The notes below the pieces were generated by a model. That model was not told where the DNA came from. It searched no databases and saw only the letters and a program-made list of their open reading frames with translations. From the NCBI GenBank assembly GCA_015039315.1, contig WIDE01000045.1:43667-107666 (forward strand): a stretch of DNA of 64,000 nt, given 5' to 3'. Of the stretch, positions 1 to 12,619 are shown one piece after another. The translations under genes and the position numbers were made by a program. Source of the DNA: Clavulina sp. PMI_390. Lineage: Eukaryota > Basidiomycota > Agaricomycetes > Cantharellales > Hydnaceae. Within the stretch, counting starts at the first letter, position 1; every line of letters begins with the position of its first letter.

Positions 1-55
1 CTTCCGCATCCACAAGATCAGCAACTATTTCAGATACCTTGGGCAGTTGCCAGTA

Positions 56-2403
56 ATGGGCCTTACGAAGGGTCTTAAAAGGCTACTGCACCATCGCGCC
101 TCGCATGGCTCTCAGCAAATCCATCGAGAAAGCAGGGTTGAGCGAAGCGTGCCGCCAAAGCCCACCACTTCCACTCATATGGGGCCGGGAAGCGCTCAGC
201 CTATCTCTATTAGCGAACAAGATCTCGCAAGGTTTGAGATATCTTCAGGCCGACTGCCTGAGGATATCCTTGTCGAAATCCTCACATGGCAACTCCAGCC
301 CCGCGATGTTGTAGCCGTGAGCCATGTGCGTGCTGTTCATTGGCTTAGTCACAATGTCACCGACTCAAGGGCATGTGAATAGGCTAATCGGGCGCTACGG
401 CTGCTAGCTAGTCTGGATGTTGTATGGCGTTGTGCTCTACTTCGATGGCTGACCCCCGATCAGAAAGACTTCCCCCTTGCATCATCCCCAACTTTGGACC
501 TCGGTCTAGCTTCGAACTTCGTTGATAGTCGTATGACTTTCAGTATTGAGTGCGAGGGAATCGAAGTTGGCGTACTGCCCGTTTCTTCCTCTCTTGCTCA
601 TATCACATGGACAAAGCCCCTTACAGAACCCAAACCCGACCTCAGTCGCTCGCAAGCCCATGCACGCCCACCCGTAAACTCTGGACTATCCCTTCGCGAA
701 CTGTACTGGCGGACAATGCGGATTCAGCATACGGTGATGAAGGAGCCCTTTCCAGTCTTGGAGCTTTTTGCTTCCGTCTACCCGAAACCTGCAGGTGACG
801 ATGAATTGGTTGATATCACTATCAGTGCGAGGGGCGAGGTCCTTGCCATCTGGTTCCGGGGCGGGGAAATTCACCTCGTTGACCTTCGATTTGGCATGTT
901 TTCGAGGGCGCACTACGTCCTACACTTTGACGTGGAAGCGTCAGTAGAAGATGAGGGCCCGATCATTTCTATTACCCGCGTGGAGCCATTTGTATACCAT
1001 AGGAAAGAGGGGCTGCTGGTTGTCTTTGCGTACGTTGGTTTCGTTATTGATCTTTTGCGGCACGAGTCTTCTCATGCTAATGATTCTCCTCTTCATTATT
1101 CAGCACTAGAAAAGGTGTGAATATGGTTTTTCAGCCCATTCAACACCATGATAGGGAGCTGCCGCCCAATCCAATATTTGTTGGTGCTTTGCGAGTACAC
1201 CCACAGAGCACCGTTTTGATGATTAAAGTGTCAGGATGCTGTCTCATGATTGAAGAATGGGATAGTACATCTGATTCCAGATCTTTGATCCTCGTCAACC
1301 TAACAAATGGGAAGCAGTGGTCAATAGCATTGGAAGTGGTGTGTTCTGCAATGTTTCCACGAGACTTCGTCTCCACTCAAAATTGCATAAATAGGGCGAG
1401 TTTGAAGGCCGTCGAGTAGCAGAAGTCATCAACAACATATATGTTGTCGTCTCATGGGGGGCTGGCAGCATATTTTATCTTCTTCGAGATGATGGTGCAT
1501 TGCCACTACCAAGTCCCACCCGATCCCGGCTTGGACAAAGACCGAGAATTATTGATTTAGGACAATCACCACAGCCTATTGGCATTCCAAGCTCATTGTC
1601 CTTCGATGCCGTCAAACGTCACAACTTCTTTGCTTGTTGGGTCGACACTTCGGCAGGAGTGAAATATATACCATTAGAAGTCTCAATGACGGACTCCAAC
1701 CTCCTAAAATCTTCCCAAGACTTTGGAGAAATCTCGGGTAATATCTCCACGATCTCACCAGTATTCTTGGCCAGGGGCAGAGAAGTCACTGGTTCCTTGG
1801 ACCCTGACCTCTTTGTTGACGCAAGCAATAGCGGCGAGGTTGCTCAAGGCCTATCCAACCTCATGACGAAGTCTTCAACAAAGTTCCATCGAATTGGTAA
1901 CGGGTCCTCGCGAAAGGTTTGGGTTTGCTTCTAAACATCGAGAGTATAGAGCCTTACTAAACCGCCGTTCGGTTTGTTAGAAAGGATCACTGCGCGTCAT
2001 AGAGCAGCCAGAGCTTCTTCCTTCCCGCTCAGCGGCGGGGGATGCACGCCATTGTATTACTTTGGTTCGCCCCCGCATGATCCAGAGGGATGATGCTAAG
2101 GATGATAAGGCGCATCGACTCCAAGGTCTCATCAACATCCTGCTAACTACTAGACGGATTGACCATCGAGGCAGTGAGCGGCTCAATCATCGGCTTTTAT
2201 TCGTTAAAGAACCGATCGCCGCATCTAGTCAGAAACCCAGGCGTTCAAAGGATGCTAAAGGGACAAATGGAGTCATGGTTGAACCTCTATATGCGAAAGA
2301 GAACTACGGCATGTTGTGGAACCCTGTAGCGGGGATAATGGTGGTCCGGGAAGTGCACGACGACAGAGACGAAATCAAAATTTACCGTCTTCTGACGGAT
2401 TAG
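56..2403 (+). CDS. F-box protein with putative beta-propeller body, intact family copy A
   Basis: Five exons: 56-325, 383-1029, 1104-1338, 1395-1916, 1981-2403. They sum to 2097 nt, or 698 residues. The ATG at 56 (MGLTKGL) is chosen because both paralogues also start with MG followed by a short basic stretch. An F-box-like segment (LPEDILVEILTWQLQP, then VVAVSHV) spans the first intron and ends in VVWRCALLRW near residue 110. The rest is repeated beta-strand-like blocks, for example GEVLAIWFRGGEIHLVDL and VEPFVYHRKEGLLVVFA, which look like propeller blades; that fold is inferred. F-box proteins usually bring substrates to SCF ubiquitin ligases, but the target here is unknown. Copies B (31469-33808) and C (34212-36568) share exon structure and sequence blocks along the whole length. 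Unlike them, this copy has no break in any exon. The exact product name is not recognised. Confidence 0.75.
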
Positions 2404-4877
2404 ACAGAGGACGTACGTAGATTCTGTCCTTGCTTAGCGAAGCTACGCTAAACTATCCTGAGCATGAAGGGTACTGATCTGGGATATATTCGAAAGCCCG
2501 AGGAAGATGGTCGACATGAGCCACGAATATTGAACGCCGTCGAACTTGCAGGAGAGATGGGTTGTAATTGTCCGGTCTCTCACTAGCAAGAACTGCAACT
2601 AGGGGCGGTAGCTAGTTCTATGGTGGACCTCGACCTTTCATCGTTCTAGATCCCTCTTCATTCCCACCGAGGTTGTCGTTTATAATTCCTGCTCTCTCTC
2701 CATGGTAAAATAAGCAGGAAAAATAGCTGCACAAGAGCTGCTAGTAACCTCATACCATGACCGTCGGAAATTCCGGAGGACTACTCTGATGTTAGTCCAA
2801 TGAATTAGCGTATTCACGATTAAGGTCCAATTCCTCGTTCACGATAAAAGCATGTTTCATATTGCGGTAGAGTGCGTGGAAGAAAATATAAAAGGAGCGT
2901 GCATCACAGCAAACATCATTGATCGTGAGTAAGGAGCATTATGCTACGGCTGCCCCGAGCAGCTTCACTGGTAAGTCTGGTTGCCCCTTTGCGACATTAT
3001 ATTCCATAAATCGTGATGCGGGATACGCTGATACAACTCTCTCGCTTACCACCCCATGGAGATATCCCCTGCCCATGAGAAGGTAGGATCCCTCCCCTCG
3101 TGCAGGTGACAGTAGCGGGCAACACCAAAGGAGCTGTAGATGAGACGTCCCCGATCGGCAAACCACCACCTATTATTGAGCAGACGCCGGAAAGCAGATT
3201 AACAGAGGATTTGTGAGGGATCCGTTGCAGGGAATCGAGTACGTGAAGGAGGGTACCAGAGTATATCATCTGCCAAGTAGCGTAAGTCAGAGGATGTGAG
3301 AGACATTTAGAGGAGGTGAAAGACACTGAATTGACACATTTGGTAGGGAAAGCTGCTCTGGGTAGACTAGATCTGGAGGCCAGCGGCAGAGGAACAAAGG
3401 CCTTGAGTTTGGTTGTTATTCGATGATGACTCTGGGCTGAAAGTAGAAGCTGTGGAAATCATGGCCACTCTTTGGTTCTTTTCCTGCCCAAGATTCAAAT
3501 GATTTCGTCGCCCAAGGCCTTAGACCAACAAAATTGCCTCGTGCTTGAATGATGAGAAGACGCGTTGCGACGGCGAGAAAACCCCCCGTGAGTCATGACT
3601 AGTTCTTGATCGCGATCGATCCATGCCAGATGGGTGGCAAGGAGACAAGCTTGACGCAAATGGGCAGAGCGGTCGAGGAACTTCGATCTTTAGCAGTGGC
3701 AAGCATGAGGAAGACATGCAGTGAACGTATTGGAAATCTCAACACAGTCTTGGGGTGATTACGCAACTTAAGAGCGGATGGCCCCCATACACACACGTGC
3801 AGACTTGCGCGATGATATCGCACCACGCTACTTCTACGTTATGTTCAGTTATAGGCCTAGACGATCACTCTGTCTTTATCTTTATTTCATATTTATCTAA
3901 GAACACTATGCTTTTTAAGTACAGTTCACCATGTTGTTTTTGATGTGGGTAAATAGCGCGCAGCCTGTAAACGACTAATAAACAAACGAGAATTCACCAC
4001 CAGCACCACCTTCAACGGTAGATGGGGTGAACTCGCGATGGCGCCTCAGGCTGCGAGGTGAGAAGAACTCCACATTTTCTTGCGCCGCGTCAGTGATCGC
4101 GCTGTGAACGCATGTGCCAGCTTCGATCGCAGTCAAGGGAAGCGGAATACCTAGGGATCCGCGTCGCTGCTGGGATCAAAGGAGGAATCGGGGGCCATCA
4201 GCGAGAAAACGTAGGGGGATGGAAGGAAAAGGGGGTGTGGGATGGAGGAAGGAAGGCGGCGGAACGATTGATGATCAACGTGGGAAGTTTTTGCGGGCTC
4301 GTCCTACCAACAATGACAGCTATAGGCGCCGGTCCTTTTCTAACCCAAGCCGTCTTCTCGATTGTAAATTTCATGAGCCAATTCGAATACGCAGCATACT
4401 TATGATCGGCTGGACGACCAACCTTCCAACAAAAGCAAACCAGTCAAGCGAAGTCGTGGAAAAGATTCGAGCAGATGGATGAATTTGCGTTGGTATTTCA
4501 AGACCAAAGAGCGAAAAAAGCGAAAGAAAAAGCTAAATAACAATAGTACTGCTTGGTTGCATGACGAGGAGTTCGGCTAGCTGTTCAAATGTTGATCCAT
4601 ATGTACAGCAAATAAAAGTCTAGTAGTTGAGTGGCGGGAAATAACAAAGACTTTGTTGATGATGATGCAGTGAGGAGCATAATTACTAGTAAGAAGAAAG
4701 CAAAGGCAAATGAAGGGAAAGGTATGTGTATAACTCGATTCGAAGGGCCGATTCGAGGCAAAGGAAAAAAGGAACGTCCTAGATCAAACACCTGCGAAGC
4801 CAACAAAAAGAAAATTCGGAAAAGAAACAAAAACACAGAACACAATCAATCTCATCCATCCACCGTCTATGCTCCCT
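2404..4877. other. Gene-free interval
   Basis: About 2.5 kb between the 3' end of F-box copy A and the 3' end of the elongase gene. Open frames of 60-120 codons occur on both strands, but none shows a recognisable domain, a convincing start or chainable exons. The part from about 4500 to 4877 is A-rich on the + strand and is probably the elongase 3' UTR and downstream sequence. I see no repeats, RNA genes or transposon ends. Confidence 0.5.
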
Positions 4878-6253
4878 TTACTCAGTCTTGACGGCCTTCT
4901 TTGCGCCCTTGGGTGCGTTGTACGTCCTGATGTAGAAATCGACGAACAGGAAGAGGTACGACGTGAGGAGGGCGACGCCCGAGAGTGCTGCAGTGGGTGT
5001 ACCAGCGCACGAGCCGGTGACGAAGTGGTGGTAGGCTATATAAAGATAAAGAGCGGGGTTGATCAGAATCGAGCTTCAGGTGATCAGAGGGAGAGCAGGG
5101 GAACGTACCGGCGTAGTAGATGCCGACGAGGTCGATGACGAACTGGGTGATCTGCATCGATGTCAGGTACTTCTTCCACTGTTACGCAACAGGTTAGTCA
5201 GTCGTGATCTGGAGTACTGCGCAGGGAGAACATACCCAGATCTTGGCACCGCCCGCAGTGGCGTAGTAGTAGTAGTCTATATAGGAAAGAAGAGACGCGT
5301 CGAGCACAGGATGAGCACACAGGAAGGGGCTCTCGAGGGTCACGCGGGAGGGGACGTACACATGACTACATGCACACCGAGGTTGAGCACAATGGGTACC
5401 CAGCTGACAGAGGTCTTGCCGTTCAGCTGGGAGAAGCAGAGGGCAGCGGTGGCGCTGTGGTGGAACACGTGGAGGAAGGCTGCATTGAGACCGAGAAACG
5501 GGTAGATGAAACACGCGAGATTGTGAAACGCACGAGCAACAAAGAGAGAAAAAAAAGAGAAAAAAACAAATCAGCAGCCCAAAAAAACGCAAATGAACGC
5601 ACCCAGAGGCTTCTTCTTGAGGGCAAGGAAGACGGTGTCGATGAGCTCAATGTACTTGAACGAGTAGTTGATCATGTAGTAGAACTCGAGCCTCTATTGA
5701 TAGCGAAAAGAAGCATCGGCGTTTTAGAGTCAGCGCTCGTGTTCCAGCATCGCCGCGGCGTAGAAAGAAAGAGCAAAGGAAGCGAAAGGACGTACGGGAG
5801 TCCAGCTGGGTGCTGCGCACATGGCGTCGTGGAGGCCCTTTTGGTACCAGATGGGGATGATCTCCTCGGCGATGAGCAGCAGTAACTGTCATCCATCCAT
5901 GCATCCATTCATCCATTCAGATCCATCGTCAATGTCATTGCCATGCCGGCGACCAAAGCGTCAAAAGTCAGTCAACCGAATCAAGCCAACCATAAAGTAA
6001 CAGAAGAACGCACCAGACCGCTGCCAAAGGTCAAAAAGGCATTGTGGGCCCGGAAAAGCGGGGTGAGCTTGTAGGGCTTCATGTCCTTCATGGCATGTTG
6101 GATGGAGAAGATGGTGACGAGGTAGCCGGCGAGGGTGAGCACGACGGTTGGGAGGGTGGAGAATGGGGTCTGGCCGGGGATGTACTTGGTCAGATAGATG
6201 GGGAGGTTGACCTCGGGGAGCTGGGAGACGAGGAAGTCGGCGAGAGGGGCCAT
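4878..6253 (-). CDS. Fatty acid elongase (ELO/GNS1-SUR4 family)
   Basis: Seven exons on the minus strand: 6253-6014, 5885-5796, 5693-5603, 5479-5360, 5276-5236, 5178-5109, 5035-4878. They sum to 269 codons plus stop. The protein is a multi-pass ER membrane 3-ketoacyl-CoA synthase-type elongase that condenses malonyl-CoA with long-chain acyl-CoA. The diagnostic histidine box [11 protein letters not shown] is in exon 4. It is preceded by the ELO signature [18 protein letters not shown] and followed by the conserved YYYYATAGG and [10 protein letters not shown] segments. The C-terminus is lysine-rich ([12 protein letters not shown]), consistent with an ER-retention-type tail. The length fits the family. 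Chain-length specificity (ELO2- or ELO3-like) cannot be read from the sequence. The gene is convergent with the gene-free interval to its left and has a TATA-like element 84-91 nt before the ATG. Confidence 0.95.
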
Positions 6254-7682
6254 TTGTGCTGCTGGTGGTGTTGCGAGGGTAGGAGGGAAGGGAGGGTTGA
6301 GCTGTGAGGGAGAGTGGAGCGACGACGAGGGGGTAGATATATATGCCCGAGGTATTAGGTGGGTAATATGATCGCAGTCAAGGATCTGTCAAAAAGAAAA
6401 GAAGAATCACAATTTAGTATTGGGTTGGTTGGTCGGTCGGAGAAGGAGAGGATCGGTTAGAATGGGAGGCAGGGCAAACGATCAACGAGAACGAATGGGA
6501 TGAAGGGTTACAAGGGGCACACACTCTCATAGAGCGTGGCCGAGGAGCTGGAAGATGATAAGATGGAAGAAAAGAAGGGCCAGGGGGAGGGGGAGGGGAG
6601 GAGCATGCATGCTTAAGCTCTGGCTTGTGAACGACAGAAGACGAGCAGCACATGAACGACGGCGACAATTCGCTCCCTGGATCATCTAGAACCATGCAGC
6701 GTCGCAATATACCAAACACATTGCACAAGGTCGCCTTCCTTGGCCAACCCAACTCTCGGCCGGCGTTGGACGCCAGGCGCCAAACACAGGTATCGCATGA
6801 AAATTTGAATCGTTTGCAAGCAGAAATGGTACGACGCGACGCATGACGCGTGGTGCGGTCCAAGATAGTGGAGAATTGTGTATACTGACCTAGAGGGAAA
6901 GTCTGGGCTTGGCTCGTGGTCGTCGAGTCGGGGAGAGGGGACACCTGAAAGGAGTGGAAGGGGGAGGGGACCAAAATGGGATTTGGTTGATGAGTGGGCT
7001 TGGGCGCCTCGGACCAAACAAAGACCAGGTCACACCTCTCCTGTTTCCCTGAAATAATAATAATTCTATAAGATTGGTTGCTTATACATACACGCTTATA
7101 AGCTCAAAATTAAAATGTTATTCTTGGACCCACATGTTACAGGCCTGAACGTCCGACGCATCCGCACGAGGATGATTCAGATTCAGATTCACAGTCGCGT
7201 AACACACAACATGGACTTCGCAGCCAGCAAGGCGAAAAGGAAGACTACAATGAGGGAATAATTTTGGCTGCGACCCAGAAAAAAAGAATCCATCGTCCTC
7301 CACCGACACGTGAAACCCACCACTGTGCCCAAGAGATGAAAGAAACCATGGCAGAACCCGCCGTTTGAAGGGGTTGATGATCGAAGCCACTCATCCCGCG
7401 CGATGTGAATCCTTTCGGACGGCGAACGCATCCGCCGCTCCTCCGGATACTCCACTCGCTAGCGCACAGGTGGGTGGGATGAAATACTACGTTATCTTTG
7501 ATGGATACCTGGATATTACACCAATATTTGATCGGCCGTCAGAGCAGCCAGGTCGCCCGCCAACTTGGACTGCTATTGAATTGCTTTTGTGATGGCGTGT
7601 TTGCGTCACAATAAGCCAATCGTGACGCGTGGAGAAGTGACACTGATCCTCTCTTGGCACATTCAAGAAAGTATTCGAGAGT
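6254..7682. other. Divergent intergenic region
   Basis: About 1.4 kb between the divergently transcribed elongase (minus) and DENND6 (plus) genes. It should hold both promoters. Several open frames of up to 186 codons lie here, mainly on the minus strand, but they overlap each other in different frames and none resembles a known protein. No further gene is called. Confidence 0.5.
6337..6344 (-). promoter_or_regulatory. TATA-like element of the elongase gene
   Basis: A TATATAT run on the minus strand 84-91 nt upstream of the elongase start codon at 6253. The position suits a TATA box with a short 5' UTR. Assigned by sequence and position only. Confidence 0.45.
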
Positions 7683-10600
7683 ATGGAGAACGAGGGAGAT
7701 ACTACGAACAATAAACCAGATACCACCAATACGAGCAATACGAATACCAGCCAGCACTCTCGTTCCCCCTCTGCATACCGCAAGCTCTACCCAACGTCAT
7801 TCTCACTCGAATCACTCTCGCTGCGCCGCAAGTCTGCCTCATCCTCGACGACATCGCCCTCCACATCACCCAAGACCGCTCGCCGCTTCTCCTCTGACAT
7901 CTCAGACGAGCCCCTCGCTTCGCGTTCTCCTCCCTCTGGAACAATACTTAATAACATTAATGACACGGATCCTGCAACGCCCAGCATCACTATTGCTGCT
8001 GCTTCACTACCACCACCTGCTCCCAAAATAACAGCAGCACCAGTCATGCCGAGGATGACGATGCGCCGCACTGCCAGCCTCGAAGCGGACTTGACTCTTG
8101 CGCCGCTCCCAAAAGACAAGCTAGTCAATATGAGGAGGTGGATCCTCGCGCTGGCCATTGTCAACTTTGATCTCGATCTCGGGTGCGTCTCATCCCCTTT
8201 ACTTTTATACGCCCGTGCTAGAAAACTCACTCTAAATGCCCATTCCTATTTGCTTGTGCTCGTGGATGAATACAATAGGCCTGTGGTTGATGTGCTTTAC
8301 CCCGAGGCCCCGATCGACGCCGTCGGGAGAGAAAACATGTGAATAGCACCCTCTCCTTTCTTCTATCTTCTTCGTCTACCTTTTATCCTCTCCCGTCACT
8401 GTCTAAATTATTTCCTCGGTTCCTCGAATTCATTGAACCCGCACGATTGACATTTGACATCATAACTCCCTCTATCTAGCGCGTTCTCTTCGTTCCCGGA
8501 CTCGGCCATATTCGACTCGGGATCAGAGATCCACTCGTTCCGCATCCGCGACCCGCTCGTTTCATCGACATCATCAACTACAAGCAGCGTCGCGGATCTA
8601 GGGACGGACGACGGCGATTTGGGTGACATTTCGCCTATTAGCCCTGATTCTAGCACGCCTATCCCTTCTACGTCGTCATTCACGAAAGATGGATTCCTGT
8701 ATGGGTATGCGCTGTTTCATCAGCGGCGGGATGCGTCGTCGAAGCGAGGGTACCTCCAGCGTTCTGTCGTTATTCTCTCGCAGCATGCGTACCCTGCGCT
8801 CTTCATTGCGTGTCTGGCGGAGCTGGGCCCGATGTATTTCGCAAGGGGGAGTCCAGCGCTCGAGACGGCGTGCTACAACATTGCTAGTTGGTGAGTGTTC
8901 AGTAGTTCAGCAGTGTGATTTGTTAGCTCACGAGCGTCCAATGTGCGCAAGGAAAGGCCGGCACCAACACCCGGTCTAGCATGCGAGCTAGGGTTCATGG
9001 GCTCCGTCCTAAGCGTCGAGCTCCCATTATCGACATCACATTCTCAGCTCCCCCAACAATCGCCCTCTACAGTACCTACACCCGCATCCTCCACTCTCGC
9101 ACTCAACAGCATCTCATCACACCCATCCCCATCATCCCTACTAAACCCCCATGCACCACCCATCGCACCCATCCTCGCCTCCCTGCCCTCGCCCACCCTC
9201 ACACCCTCTCTCACGCGCTCCCTCTCCTTATCACCCGCCCTCGCCCAACACCCGCTCCCCAGCCCCCTCGCCCTCTTCGCACCTCTCCTTCCGAAGTTGT
9301 GGTCCCTCTGGGAAACCCTCGCGCTCGCGGAACCTATAATCCTGTTCGCGAAATCCCCACGCGACGCGGCGCTCGCGGTATGGTGGCTCGTCGAGCTCGT
9401 CAAGCCGCTCCCGAGCGTCGTGGGAGAAGGCGCGCTGGACTGGAGGCCGTATTTTACGATTCATGATCGGGATTTCGAGAGGCTTGTGGGCCCGAATGGG
9501 GGTATGGGATCAGGGTTTGGTGCGGGTGGAGGGGGGTTGGGTACGACGCCGTTGCCGACGCCTATGACGAGTGGACTCACACCTGGACTCCTGACCCCGT
9601 TCTCGTCGTCTGGGAACTCGACGCCGATGCATGGAGCAGGTGGAGGAGGAGGGGGAGGGAGTAAAGGTGTGCTGCTGGGTGTGACAAACCCGTTTTTCGA
9701 GACGATATGTAAGAAGAGTGGGTGGCCGCCGCATGTTGTGAGCCTTGCGCGGGTCGTGATGGATGTCCCGCCTCAGCCTCAGCCTCAACCCGAGGTGGAG
9801 AAGCAGAATGGTGAGGGTGGGAATGCCAAGGAGAAGGAGAATGGGACGGCCAAATGGGTGAAGAGGACTTCGTCCAGCGGGTATGTTATAATTCCTACGT
9901 CGACCTCCTTCTTGTTGTCTTATTATTTGGTATCTAATCTCTATTGCTCCATGTTCCATAGGAAAGCTCTCGGTGCACGTATTCAGTCCACTTCTCAGCA
10001 CATCCGGCGCGCCTCGGGAGGCGGAGGCACAGCACCTGGCAGCATCAATAACAGCGCTAGTAACTCTGCCTCTCCGTCTCGAAAATCCACTCCCCCACCT
10101 CCTCCCAAGCCTGCAGCAGCCAATGGGCCACGGGTAGGAGGTGGTGCAGGGGGAGGCGCGGCCGACCTGGGCCCAGCGCCTGGTTTCCATTCAAAGCATC
10201 AGAGATATATCAGTAAGGACCGTGACGTGCTCAAGATATTAGAGGCGGCTGTTGGGAAGGGCCCAGAAGCTGGTAAGTGTCATACTAATCTAGTTCATAT
10301 TTGGCGCTCGGCTTTCTAGTAGACTATTTACTGATGATCGGGCTATTTCTTCTTCTTCTTGATGATGTGGATCCCCCTCTCTTTCTCTCGATCCCGCCCC
10401 TTCTTCTGATCATTGGAACCTGCGATTTACATGGTTTGCTACTGACTCAATCGACTCTTCGCTCGACTCACTCATTTATTTGCTCTCTGGCTTGCCATGA
10501 CTGGACTGCGGCGCTGACGATTTATCCCAAACTTTATTACACGCTCGGACGGGCGTACGATCGCGCCCCCTCCCCTCTTCTCTCATTATCACACATAATC

Positions 10601-11225
10601 CCATTTCGTCGGGAACTCCCCCCTTTTTCTATTCATGGTGCTGGCTTTATTCACCAATTCATCAGAGGCTCAAGCGGTACACGTTCTACGCAAGCACTTT
10701 GCTCAGCGGTCCGCAGAACTGCTTGTCCCGCTCAACCGCTACTTCACCTCACTCATCTCCACGACCGCAGGCGCCAATCCTGCCACGAGCCCGAACCCCG
10801 GGACTAGCAATCATCCATCTTCATCATCATCGTTATCTTCAGCGGCAGCGGTGATACTTCCTGCTCGTCTGCACTCGCTCATCCCGCCCTCCTCGTATCT
10901 TTCCCCATCCACATCTCCATCTCCGTCCGCTGCGTCATCTCGTGCCCCCTCGCGCGCAACGACTCCTCATCCTCCCGCTGCTGGGTCTTCCAGTATCACT
11001 AACAATAATAATAACGCATCTTCAACGGCGCCAAGACACACACTCCCGCCCTTCTCACAAACTGCGTTCATGGCATCGCTCAAGTTGCACGGCTCGCCGC
11101 TCCCGTTCCGCACGCGCGCCAAGCAAAAAGAGTTCTACGAGCGCTGGTTACGCAGCGCGGCGTTTGGTGTGTGGATGCGTGAGCGGGACGAAGAGGCGAG
11201 GCGTGCGTTGGGTGGCGGTGCGTAG
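7683..11225 (+). CDS. DENN-domain Rab exchange factor, DENND6 (FAM116) family
   Basis: Six exons: 7683-8182, 8279-8338, 8480-8890, 8957-9880, 9962-10272, 10666-11225. They sum to 921 residues. After a Ser/Thr-rich N-terminus the tripartite DENN module starts with WILALAIVNFDLDLG and PVVDVLYPE (exons 1-2). It continues through FSSFPDS, FLYGYALFHQRRD, KRGYLQRSVVILS and NIASWPAPTPG (exons 3-4), and then WETLALAEPIILFAKSPRDA. The later part holds GVTNPFF (exon 4), KHQRYISKDRDVLKILE (exon 5) and a C-terminal conserved helix LPFRTRAKQKEFYERWL. This order matches DENND6 proteins, which act as guanine-nucleotide exchange factors for endosomal Rabs in animals; the fungal role is inferred. Gly/Ser/Pro-rich insertions make it longer than animal forms. 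The last intron (393 nt) is unusually long, so that border is the least certain. Confidence 0.88.
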
Positions 11226-12619
11226 AGTAGACTGGGATTGGTTGCTTAGCTGATCAGTTTGTCCGCTTACCTACATACCTATTCTGCTATGGGCTTGAAG
11301 TCCACACTCTTTCATACAGACCGTGTGCTAAATTTACATCACTAGCATAAATGAAATGAAATGGGTAGTCGATTGAGGTACATGCGCAGATTGGAAGACA
11401 ATCTGCTGGGATAACCTTTCTTCTGCTGGAAGATTCGATCATTTGATTGATCGATCGGGGAAGGAGGATCAGGAGAGCCGACGGCCTATACTCTGGAAAA
11501 TCCCTTGCACACACATGTAGCATATTAACCTGACCTATCTCGGGCGGCGAACTGGTCAGCCAGTGCTGGTGGTTATCGCTACATCCACCGTCATGAAGCC
11601 AGAGCCCGATCAGCACACACAAGAATTTCATTTCATTCAGGCGCAGATGGATTTTGGCCGTCCGAATTTTTCCAGAATAATTTGGCAGGGAAACTCATCA
11701 GGAAAGAACGGGTTTGCACAGTGTGACGGGAGGTCACACTCTTGATCGTGAGAATTATTACGAGTGTTTTTCCTCAGATAAGGATGTGAGACCCGCAAGT
11801 CTGCTGGTAAATGAAGTCTTGCTTCTTCGCCATTTTTATCTCGGCCGAAATAATAAAGTTATTCAATGATCGATTCGACTCAAGGCGATGACGCGCTCAA
11901 ATCGGCCTCTGGCTCTAACCGCCGCTCTATCCTCTCTGCTCACCAAAGAAGATTAAGTTAGTTACACCTCGATTGTTTAGATTCCTTTAAGTGGAACCTT
12001 GATGTTCATTTCGACCTAATCCAGCTTTCTCCTGACAATGTTGCGTCATTGTTTGGCTTCAAGCTCTACTCCAACATCGAGCGCTTAGGCCCACCATACA
12101 AACGCATCGCGACTCGTTGAGCTACCCTCGATCGTCTGAGAGTATAATCTCTCAATCCCTGGGTTTTTTCCCAGCGCAACAGCTCCAAACGACTCGTCAA
12201 GGTTGTTCTTGACGTTATTCACCAGCATAATCTCGTTCTAGCTTCTCTCTACGCGATGCCCCTTCCCTATTTGGCACGTAGTCCCCTATTTCGGTCGATC
12301 CCTGCACTTCCCGACACGAGGCCCGGGCTTACAAAAGGCTGATGATCTTCCAAGTTCTGAGACAGCCTGTTCCTGGGTGGTACAAATGGGATTCCCGCAG
12401 TTCGCTTCGCCAAAAGCTGATACAAAGAGCGAAAACTGACCACATCGGCACTTTGACACAAGGTAGAGCACAGGATCGTGGCGTATTTCATGAATATATA
12501 CCTTGTTTGACGCTTGTCAATTTGGCCCACCGACCACTAGCTGAACGCTTCCCTCTACACTCTACCCACAACATTCGACAGTTCATTCCTCTGTCGTGCC
12601 ATCTAAATCTTCACAAGAA
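11226..12619. other. Intergenic region upstream of the first HMG-box gene
   Basis: About 1.4 kb between the DENND6 stop and the first HMG-box start codon. It holds the DENND6 3' UTR and presumably a long promoter or leader for the HMG gene. A few open frames of 60-180 codons are present without recognisable domains. Nothing else seen. Confidence 0.5.

Noticed and set aside
6414..7017. Minus-strand frames of 186 and 111 codons between elongase and DENND6
   Set aside because: Pro/Ser-rich in both overlapping frames, no domain, and located in a divergent promoter region.
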